Positions 34,419 through 41,793 of a DNA stretch of 64,000 nt are shown here, piece after piece (position 1 is the stretch's first letter; every line of letters starts with the position of its first letter). Made by a program: the position numbers and the translations under genes. The notes under the pieces were generated by a model that was given only the letters and a program-made list of their open reading frames with translations, was not told where the DNA came from and searched no databases. This stretch comes from Caulobacter radicis (GTDB lineage: Bacteria; Pseudomonadota; Alphaproteobacteria; Caulobacterales; Caulobacteraceae), in NCBI RefSeq assembly GCF_003094615.1, contig NZ_QDKO01000009.1, forward strand, positions 372,001 through 436,000. The letters are read 5' to 3'.

Positions 34419-35348
34419 ATGTCGCCCGAAAACCACAGTTTCCGCTCGGTGCGCGCCAGCTCGGCGGCGCGGGCGCTGAACGTCATCGGCGACCGCTGGA
34501 CGCTTCTGGCGCTGTACGCGGCGTTCCGGGGCGTCAGCCGGTTCGACGGGTTCGTGGCCCATACCGGCATGGCGCGCTCGCTGCTGACCGACCGGCTGGG
34601 CCGGCTGGAGGGCGCTGGGATCCTGGAGCGGCGGCCCTATCAGGAGCGACCCGTCCGGCACGGCTATCACCTGACCGCCAAGGGGCTGGACCTGTTCGCC
34701 GCCGCCCTGATGATCCTGCGCTGGGACCAGAAGCGCGGTGAGGCGCCCAGTGACCCGGCCCATCGCGTCATGCACCGCACCTGCGGCTGCGAACTGGTGG
34801 CGGAGCTGACCTGCAAGGCCTGCGGCGAGGCGGTGACCGCGCGCAACACGACCGTGGCCCCGGGGCCGGGGGCGGGTCTCGACCCCGCGCCGGGCCCGCG
34901 CGCCCAGCGGCGCTCGATCGTGGAAGGGGAGGGCGGCGTCCCGCCGGTGGCCGAGCGGGCCATCGCCGTGCTGGGCGACCGCTGGACCTCGCACCTGGTG
35001 GCGGCGGCGTTCTACGGCCTGCGCCGGTTCGCCGACCTGCAGGCCGAGCTGGGCGCGGCGAGCAACATCCTGTCCGACCGCCTGGCGCGGCTGACGGCCC
35101 TGGGAGTGCTGGACCGCGTGCGCTACCAGGAGCGGCCCGAGCGCTGGGAGTACCGGCTGACCGACGAAGGGCGCGAGCTGTTTCCGCTGCTGGTGACGCT
35201 GATGGCCTGGGGCGATCGCTGGCTGGCGGGGCCGCAAGGTGCGCCCGAGGTGCTGACCCATGGGCCGTGCGGCCAGCCGCTGGAGGCGGTGGTGACGTGC
35301 GCGGCCTGCGGCGGGGTGGTCGGGCCTGAGACGACGGTGCTGGCGTGA
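34419..35348 (+). CDS. Tandem HxlR-type regulator with two cysteine clusters
   Basis: A 309-residue protein made of two similar halves. Each half has a winged HTH of the HxlR type: residues about 14-100 (LNVIGDRWTLLALYAAFRGV, SLLTDRLGRLEGAGILERR) and about 180-265 (IAVLGDRWTSHLVAAAFYGL, ILSDRLARLTALGVLDRV). After each comes a cysteine cluster: CGCELVAELTCKACGE (about 122-137) and CGQPLEAVVTCAACGG (about 285-300), which could bind metal. Normal HxlR proteins are about 110-150 residues, so this is an internal duplication or fusion. It is divergent from the thiolase with 125 bp between. Confidence 0.83.
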   Translation: MSPENHSFRSVRASSAARALNVIGDRWTLLALYAAFRGVSRFDGFVAHTGMARSLLTDRLGRLEGAGILERRPYQERPVRHGYHLTAKGLDLFAAALMILRWDQKRGEAPSDPAHRVMHRTCGCELVAELTCKACGEAVTARNTTVAPGPGAGLDPAPGPRAQRRSIVEGEGGVPPVAERAIAVLGDRWTSHLVAAAFYGLRRFADLQAELGAASNILSDRLARLTALGVLDRVRYQERPERWEYRLTDEGRELFPLLVTLMAWGDRWLAGPQGAPEVLTHGPCGQPLEAVVTCAACGGVVGPETTVLA

Positions 35349-35350
35349 GG

Positions 35351-35481
35351 GAACCTCCCCCACGGGGGGAGGCGATCGCGGAGCGATCGGTGGGGGCGTA
35401 GATACGAAGAAGGCCGGTGGGGAGGAGGCTGACGCCTTCCCCCCACCGGCCTTCGGCCGCCTCCCCCACGGGGGGAGGTTC
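35351..35481. repeat. GC-rich palindromic repeat, type A, copy 6
   Basis: Left end GAACCTCCCCCACGGGGGGA, right end CCTCCCCCACGGGGGGAGG, internal GCGATCGGTGGGGGC and CCGGCCTTCGGCCGCC; between the convergent tandem HxlR gene and RND pump gene. Confidence 0.85.
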
Positions 35482-35483
35482 TA

Positions 35484-38400
35484 CTACAGCCGATCCACCG
35501 GCGAGGCCGTCGCCCCAGGCGCCTCACGCGGCGTGGTCAGGCGCGAGAGCTTCGGCGTGATCCAGCGCTCGAAATCGTCGATGACCTCGTAGACCACCGG
35601 CACCAGCACCAGCGACAGCAGGGTCGAGGTGATCAGGCCGCCGATCACGGCCACGGCCATGGGCTGGCGGAACTCCGAGCCCTGGCCCAGGCCCAGGGCG
35701 GTGGGCAGCATGCCGGCCATCATCGCCAGGGTGGTCATGACGATCGGGCGGGCCCGTTCGTGGCAGGCGTCGATCAGGGCCTCGCGCTGGGTCATGCCGG
35801 CGCGCTCCTGCTCGATGGCGTATTCGACCAGCAGGATCGAGTTCTTGGCCGCCAGGCCCATCAGCATCAGGAAGCCGATCAGCGACGGCATCGACAGCGG
35901 CTGGCGGCAGACCACCAGCGCCACCAGGGCGCCGCTGATCGCCAGCGGCAGGGCCGAGATGATGGTGATCGGCTTGAAGAAGCTGCGGAACAGCAGGACG
36001 AGCACGCCGAACACCAGGCCGATGGCCGAGAGGATGGCGACCGCGAAGCCGCTGAACAGCTCGGTGAAGGCCTCCTGGTCGCCGGCCGAGGCCGGGGTGA
36101 CGCCGGCGGGCAGGTTCTTCATCGTCTCCAGCTTGCCGATCTCTTCCAGCGCCTGGCCCAACTGGGCCTCGCCGTTGAGGTCGGCCTCGATGGTCAGCTG
36201 CCGCTTGCGGCCGAAGCGGTCGATCTTGGCGGGACCCGCCTGGAAGTCGATGTCGGCGACGCTGTCGAGACGGGTGGCGCCGCCGCTGGCGGTGGGCACC
36301 TGCAGGGCGCCGATCGCCGCCAGGTCTGAGCGCGCGCCGTCGGGCAGGCGGATACGGATCGGGATGCGGCGCTCGCCCTGGGTCATCTTGGCGACGTTGG
36401 CGTCGATGTCGCCCACCGTGGCCACGCGGGCGATGGCGGCGATGTCGGCCACCGAGACGCCCAGGCGCGCGGCCTCGTCGGCGCGCGGCCGGATGACGAT
36501 CTCCGGACCGCTGGGCGGCGAGGACGGACGCGGGTCGGCGACGGTCTTGAGCGACCGCATCTCACGCTCGATGTCGAGGGCGGCCTTGTCGAGGGCGGCG
36601 CCGTCGTCGGAGGTGATGATGTTCTGGATGTCGGCCGCGCCCCAGTCGCTCTGCAGGTTGACGCGGGCGTCGGGAATGTCGCGCAGGCCGGCGCGGATCT
36701 CCTGCTTGATCTGCGTGACGGTCAGCTTGCGGTCGCCCTTGAGCACGACCGTGACGGTGCCGTCGCGGACGTCGGCGCCGCTCTGGCCGCCGAAGCCGCT
36801 GGCGATGTTGGAGCCGACCTGGACGAAGACGTGCTCGGTCTCGGGACGCGCCTTGAACATCCTGGTCACGGCCTGGACCGTGCGGTCCATGTCGGTGACG
36901 GTCGCGCCGGGCGGGCCCTGAAGCTTGATGTAGTAGTAGTTGGCGTTGCCGGCCGGCTGGAAGCCGACGGGGAGCACGCCGATCGAGGCCAGGAAGCCGG
37001 CGCCGACCAGCGAGCCGACGGTCAGCACCCCGCCGAGGATGAAGCTGATGATCCGGTGGTCCAGCGCCCAGTCCAGGCTCTTGCGGTAGAGGCCCTCGAA
37101 CGGCTTGCGCGGATGCGGGTCCTTCGACGGCTTGAGGAAGTAGGCGGCCAGCAGCGGGGTCAGCAGGCGGGCCACGACCAGCGAGAACAGCACCGAAACC
37201 GCGACGGTCAGGCCGAATTCCTTGAAGAACTGGCCGGGGATGCCGGGCATGTAGGACACCGGCACGAACACCGCGACGATGGTGAAGGTGGTGGCCACGA
37301 CCGCCAGGCCGATGGCGTCGGCCCCCTCCATCGCCGCCTGGTAGGGCCGCTCGCCCTTGGAGACCCGTTTCTCGATGTTCTCGATCTCGACGATGGCGTC
37401 GTCGACCAGGATGCCGATGACCAGGGTCAGGGCCAGCAGGGTGACGACGTTCAGCGAGAAGCCGACCATGGCCATGAAGGCGAAGGTCGGGATCAGCGAC
37501 ACCGGCATGGCGATGGCGGTGATCAGGGTGGCGCGCCACTCGCGCAGGAACAGGAACACCACCAGCGAGGCCAGCAGCATGCCTTCCAGCAGGGTGTGCT
37601 CGGTGGCCTTGAAGCTGGCGCGGGTCTCGTCGACGGTGGAGTAGATCTTGGTGAAGCTGACGCCCTTGCTCCTGGCCTCGAGGGCGAGCACGGCCGCCTT
37701 CACGCGATCCTCGACCTGCACGTCGCTGGACTCGCGGGTCTTCATGACCTGGAAGGCGACGACTGGCTTGCCGTCGAGACGGGCGAAGCCGCGCTCCTCG
37801 CCGGCGCCCTGGCCGACGTCGGCCACGTCGGTCAGCTTCACGTAGCGCGAGCCGACCGGGATGGTGATCTGCTTGAGCTGGTCGAGCGTGTTGGCCGCGC
37901 CGAGCACGCGCAGGGTCTGCTCGCGGCCGCCGACCGTGGCCCGGCCGCCGGGGGCGTCGAGGCTGAAATTGGCCAGGGCCTGGTTCAGCTGAGGCGCGGT
38001 GACGCCGAAGGCGGCCATGCGGGCCGGGTCGATGATGACGTTGATCTCGCGCTCGGCGCCGCCGACGCGGGCCACCTGGGCCACGCCCTTCTCGCCCTGC
38101 AGGGCGCGAGTGACGGTGTCGTCGACGAACCACGACAGCTCGGCCGTGCTCATCGCCGGGGCCGAGACGGCGTAGGTGATGATCGGGGCGCTGTCGATTT
38201 CCAGGCGCTGGACGATCGGCTCGTCGATCTCCTTGGGCAGGCTGGCGCGGGCCTGGTCGACCTTGGAGCGGACCTCGTCGGTGACCTTCTGCAGGTCTTC
38301 GCCAAGCTCGAACTCGATGGTGGTGGTCGAGGCGCCCTGTGTCACCGACGAGCGGATGGTCTTGATGTTGGAGATGCCCGAGACCGCGTCCTCGATCGGG

Positions 38401-38603
38401 CGGGTGACCTGGGTCTCCAGCTCGCCGGGCGCGGCGCCGCTCTGGGTGACCGAGACGGTGACGGCCGGGAAGGTGACGTTCGGGAACTGCTTGACCGGCA
38501 GCGACAGGTAGGCCGCCACGCCGGCGATGATCAGGGCGATGAACAGGACCGCGACGGGGATCGGGTTCCGGATCGACCAGGCTGAGATGCGAAGCTCGGA
38601 CAT
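35484..38603 (-). CDS. RND-family efflux pump inner-membrane subunit (HAE1 / MdtBC-like)
   Basis: A 1039-residue inner-membrane pump. The N-terminus MSELRISAWSIRNPIPVAVLF is typical of this branch, the proton-relay pair lies in TM4 (LVIGILVDDAIVEIENIEKR), and the second half has the matching QPLSMPSLIGFLMLMGLAAK and SILLVEYAIEQERAG. It is encoded with an adaptor and an outer-membrane factor in one coupled operon (order OMF, adaptor, pump on the minus strand), so it forms a complete envelope-spanning exporter. The pump start overlaps the adaptor stop. Confidence 0.92.
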   Translation of the reverse strand: MSELRISAWSIRNPIPVAVLFIALIIAGVAAYLSLPVKQFPNVTFPAVTVSVTQSGAAPGELETQVTRPIEDAVSGISNIKTIRSSVTQGASTTTIEFELGEDLQKVTDEVRSKVDQARASLPKEIDEPIVQRLEIDSAPIITYAVSAPAMSTAELSWFVDDTVTRALQGEKGVAQVARVGGAEREINVIIDPARMAAFGVTAPQLNQALANFSLDAPGGRATVGGREQTLRVLGAANTLDQLKQITIPVGSRYVKLTDVADVGQGAGEERGFARLDGKPVVAFQVMKTRESSDVQVEDRVKAAVLALEARSKGVSFTKIYSTVDETRASFKATEHTLLEGMLLASLVVFLFLREWRATLITAIAMPVSLIPTFAFMAMVGFSLNVVTLLALTLVIGILVDDAIVEIENIEKRVSKGERPYQAAMEGADAIGLAVVATTFTIVAVFVPVSYMPGIPGQFFKEFGLTVAVSVLFSLVVARLLTPLLAAYFLKPSKDPHPRKPFEGLYRKSLDWALDHRIISFILGGVLTVGSLVGAGFLASIGVLPVGFQPAGNANYYYIKLQGPPGATVTDMDRTVQAVTRMFKARPETEHVFVQVGSNIASGFGGQSGADVRDGTVTVVLKGDRKLTVTQIKQEIRAGLRDIPDARVNLQSDWGAADIQNIITSDDGAALDKAALDIEREMRSLKTVADPRPSSPPSGPEIVIRPRADEAARLGVSVADIAAIARVATVGDIDANVAKMTQGERRIPIRIRLPDGARSDLAAIGALQVPTASGGATRLDSVADIDFQAGPAKIDRFGRKRQLTIEADLNGEAQLGQALEEIGKLETMKNLPAGVTPASAGDQEAFTELFSGFAVAILSAIGLVFGVLVLLFRSFFKPITIISALPLAISGALVALVVCRQPLSMPSLIGFLMLMGLAAKNSILLVEYAIEQERAGMTQREALIDACHERARPIVMTTLAMMAGMLPTALGLGQGSEFRQPMAVAVIGGLITSTLLSLVLVPVVYEVIDDFERWITPKLSRLTTPREAPGATASPVDRL

Positions 38604-39682
38604 CAGTTGGCGGCCTTCTGGGCGGCCGTGACGGGCTGGGGCTTCACCAGGTCGCCGTCGCCGGCGAAGGCGGCCGAGCCGATGATGACGCGCGTGCCGG
38701 CGGCGGGGCCCTGGACCAGCTCGACCCAGCCGCCGCCGCGGCGGCCGGTGCGGACCGCAACCTGCTTGGCGCGATTGTTGGCGTCGACGGTCACCACCGA
38801 CAGGCCCGAGGCGTCGTAGCGGATGGCGGTTTCAGGCACGGCCGTGACCGCCTGGCCCGAGGCGCCGAAGGTCGCCTTGCCAAAGCCCCCCGCCCGCAGG
38901 TCCTCGCGCACCGGCAGGCGGATGCGGACCTTGCCAAGGCGCGTGTCGGCGTTGACGCGCGGGCTGACCAGGCGGATGGCGCCGGCGACCTGCTGGCCGC
39001 CGGGCAGGGTGACGGTGGCCGGCTGGCCGACCGCCAGGCCCGCCAGGTCCTGCTCGTTGACGTCGGCTTCCAGCTCGACCAGGCCGTCGCGGACGATGCG
39101 GAACCACGGCGTCGTGCCGCCGCCGGAGATCTCGCCGGGCTTGACGCCGCGCTCGATGACCCGGCCGCCGACGGGGGCGACGATGGTCATGCGGCTCTGG
39201 CGGGTCTTCAGTTCGTTGAGCGAGGCGGCCTGGGCCTTGGCGGTGTAGCGGCGGCTCTCGATCTGTTCCTGGCTGAGCACGCCCTGGCCGTCGAGGCCGG
39301 AGACGCGGGCGGCTTCGGCCTGGGCCTGGGCGGCGACGGCGGCCTGCTGGTCGATCTGGGCGCGCAGCAGGGTGGCGTCCAGCTGCACCAGCGGCTGGCC
39401 GGCGCGGACATAGTCGCCCTCGTCGGCATAGATGCGGGCGACGCGGTAGCCGGAGAGCTCCGAGCCGACCACGGCCTCGTCGCGGGCCAGCAGCACGCCG
39501 GAGGCCTCGATGCCGCCGCCCAGCGGGCGGGTCTCGACCTGGCCGACGCTGACGGCGCGGGCCTGGCTGGTCGGGGCGGCCTTGTCGTCGTCCTTCTTGC
39601 CGCAGGCGGTCAGGGCCAGGGCGGACGCGGTCAGCAGGGCGAGCGCGCGGGCGGAGTTCATCGTCATGGTCTGGGTTCTCAT
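38603..39682 (-). CDS. RND efflux periplasmic adaptor lipoprotein
   Basis: A 359-residue membrane fusion protein. The signal peptide ends in LALTACGKKDDD (lipobox). Barrel and hairpin segments GIEASGVLLARDEAVVGSEL, DEGDYVRAGQPLVQLD and AQIDQQAAVAAQAQAEAARV are present. Its ATG at 39682 overlaps the outer-membrane factor stop (ATGA), and its stop meets the pump start. Mets at residues 6 and 8 are alternative starts. It joins the pump to the channel protein in the periplasm. Confidence 0.9.
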   Translation of the reverse strand: MRTQTMTMNSARALALLTASALALTACGKKDDDKAAPTSQARAVSVGQVETRPLGGGIEASGVLLARDEAVVGSELSGYRVARIYADEGDYVRAGQPLVQLDATLLRAQIDQQAAVAAQAQAEAARVSGLDGQGVLSQEQIESRRYTAKAQAASLNELKTRQSRMTIVAPVGGRVIERGVKPGEISGGGTTPWFRIVRDGLVELEADVNEQDLAGLAVGQPATVTLPGGQQVAGAIRLVSPRVNADTRLGKVRIRLPVREDLRAGGFGKATFGASGQAVTAVPETAIRYDASGLSVVTVDANNRAKQVAVRTGRRGGGWVELVQGPAAGTRVIIGSAAFAGDGDLVKPQPVTAAQKAAN

Positions 39683-41235
39683 CGCGAGGCGCGTTCGGAA
39701 GACATGTCGGCGGGCTGGCTGGCGGCCCGTGGAGGCAGGGGCGCGGGCGCGTTCGGAGACCAGCCGCCGCCCAGCGCCTTGTAGGTCTGCACTGCGCGCA
39801 GCAGCGCCTGGGTCTGGGCGCCGGTCAGGGCGGTGCGGGCGCTGCGCCAGTTCTGCTCGTTCTGCAGGTTGGTCGTCTGGTCGGTTAGGCCGGCGGCGTA
39901 GCCCTTGCGGCTGGCGGCGTAGGCGTTGGCCGCGCGGGCCTCGCCGGCCTTCAGCAGGGCGACGCGGCGATTGTCCGACGCCAGCTGGGCCATGGCGTTC
40001 TCGGCCTCGCCATAGGCGGTCTGCACCGACTTCTCGTAGGCGACGGCGGCCTGTTCGGTGCGGGCGTCCTGGGCGTCGATCTCGGCCAGCAGCTGGGGGA
40101 TGTTGAGCAGCGGGACCGAGACGTTGCCGCCCAGCGTCCAGGTTCCGGTGGTGGTCGACACCGTGCCGCCGCCGGCGCCGCCCTGACCGAAGTTGAAGGC
40201 AGGCGAGACGCTCTTGGCCCAGCCGAGGCCGGGGGTCAGGGTGAAGGTCGGGAACAGGGCCTTCTGGTTGACCTTGAGATTGCCGGCGGCCGAGGCCAGG
40301 CGGGCCTGGGCCTCGCGCACGTCGGGGCGACGGGCCAGAAGCTCGCCCGGCACCGCGGCCGGGATCGCCGGCGGCTCGGCCAGGGCGGCGTCGACGTCCA
40401 GGCTGGCCAGCGGGTCGATCCCCCGCCCGACCAGGATCAGCAGGCTGCGGCGGGCGGCCTGCAACTGGCCCTCGAGGTCGGCGGCCTGGGCCTGGGACTG
40501 GGCCAGGGTGGCCGCGGCGCTGTCGGCTTCGGACCCGGCCGACAGGCCCCGGCGGGCCTTTTCGGCGGCCAGGTCGAGCAGGCCCTGGCTGATGCGGGCG
40601 CTCTGTCGGGCGTCCTCCAGCTGGACGGCCAGGCCCTTGGCCTCGAAATAGGACTGGGCGACGTTGGCGGCCAGGGCCGCGCGGGCGCCCTCATAGGCGA
40701 AGCGGGCGGCGGCCAGGTCGTTGTTGACCACTTGCAGGCCGGCCTTGCGGCGGCCCAGGTAGTCGAGCTCCCACGAGACGTCGAAGCCCGCGCTGTAATT
40801 GTCGGTGTCGCCGCCGAGGGTGAAGCCCTGGCCGCTCTGGTCGAGGATGTCGGTGTGCTGGCGGCTGGCCGCGCCCTTGATCTGGCCCGAGGGGATGAAC
40901 AGCTGGCGGATCTGGCCCTTGCGCACCGCGCGGGCCTCTTCCAGCACGGCTGCGGCGCTGCGGGCGTCGGGGCTCTTTTCCAGGGCCGTGGCGATCAGGC
41001 CGCTCAGCTGCGGGTCGTCGAACTGCGTCCACCACTGGTCGAGGGCGGCGGCGGGCAGGGGCGTTCCGGCCGGGGCCTCGAAGGCGGCGGGCAGGCGGGT
41101 GTCGGGCGTGCGGGGCGCGGTGGCGTTGCAGCCGGCCAGGGCCAGGGCGGCCAGGCTGACGCCCGCCGCAAGGCCGACCTGGGCGATCAGGCGCGCGGCC
41201 GGACGTCGGCGATCGGCGGTCGCGTCGAAACTCAT
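39679..41235 (-). CDS. Outer-membrane efflux channel lipoprotein (NodT/OprM family)
   Basis: A 518-residue RND outer-membrane factor. A signal peptide with lipobox ALALAGCNATAP (Cys about residue 35) is followed by two OEP repeats: AALEKSPDARSAAAVLEEAR and ANAYAASRKGYAAGLTDQTT among them. It forms the trimeric exit duct. It is first in the operon. In Caulobacter a NodT-type channel belongs to the acrAB-nodT antibiotic efflux operon under the TetR repressor TipR; here no TetR gene is adjacent, so equivalence is not claimed. The ATG at 41235 is chosen over the in-frame TTG before it. Confidence 0.9.
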   Translation of the reverse strand: MSFDATADRRRPAARLIAQVGLAAGVSLAALALAGCNATAPRTPDTRLPAAFEAPAGTPLPAAALDQWWTQFDDPQLSGLIATALEKSPDARSAAAVLEEARAVRKGQIRQLFIPSGQIKGAASRQHTDILDQSGQGFTLGGDTDNYSAGFDVSWELDYLGRRKAGLQVVNNDLAAARFAYEGARAALAANVAQSYFEAKGLAVQLEDARQSARISQGLLDLAAEKARRGLSAGSEADSAAATLAQSQAQAADLEGQLQAARRSLLILVGRGIDPLASLDVDAALAEPPAIPAAVPGELLARRPDVREAQARLASAAGNLKVNQKALFPTFTLTPGLGWAKSVSPAFNFGQGGAGGGTVSTTTGTWTLGGNVSVPLLNIPQLLAEIDAQDARTEQAAVAYEKSVQTAYGEAENAMAQLASDNRRVALLKAGEARAANAYAASRKGYAAGLTDQTTNLQNEQNWRSARTALTGAQTQALLRAVQTYKALGGGWSPNAPAPLPPRAASQPADMSSERASR

Positions 41236-41793
41236 CAAGAATTACCCCACTTCCGGACGACCGCCCCTAAACGGACGAACTGGACCGTCGTTCGCTCAAT
41301 TAGGGCGACTATTCACAAGAAAAAAGCCCGTCTCGCCAAGACGCGGACGGATTTTCCCATGCTTGCGGTCACTACGTAGGACGGTCGCACCTCTGTTCGC
41401 ACGGCGACCACCCGAATCTGTCAGCAGGCTGGCAGCCGAACGCGACGATTTTTCGAAGCGGCCCGCAGGCGGCTTTCGTTGCCGCTCGATTACGAGCGGT
41501 TGACGTTTCGGAAAAACATACCCAATCATCGAAACATTCGTTCGACTCTCACCGTTGATGCGGTTCGCGGTGGTTTCGGGCAGTTGAAAAGCTTTGCGTA
41601 CAAAGTATCCGGCGAGAGGGGGGTCCCAAGGTTGTCGGCATCCAAGTTCGCATCTTCCAATTTCGAAAAGCGTGACCATGGCGCGGCGGGCGGCCGTGCG
41701 TCGTCATCGCGCGCGGAGGATTTCGCCGAGACCTGAGAGAGATCCGTCCTCGCCCAAGCGCTCCGAAAAAGAAGAGAGACCGGGAGAGGGAAG
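41236..41793. promoter_or_regulatory. Divergent control region of tripartite RND operon and TonB receptor
   Basis: This 558-bp gap contains no gene I can support. A dyad CGAAC-N9-GTTCG at 41276-41294 lies about 40 bp upstream of the outer-membrane factor start and is a possible operator. A minus-strand frame of 127 codons (41296-41679) has no recognisable product and mixed composition. The stretch before the TonB receptor is comparatively AT-rich and ends with a purine-rich Shine-Dalgarno region. Confidence 0.5.

Noticed and set aside
41296-41679. 127-codon minus-strand reading frame upstream of the outer-membrane factor gene
   Set aside because: No recognisable domain, no convincing ribosome site, and composition unlike neighbouring genes; it occupies the divergent control region.
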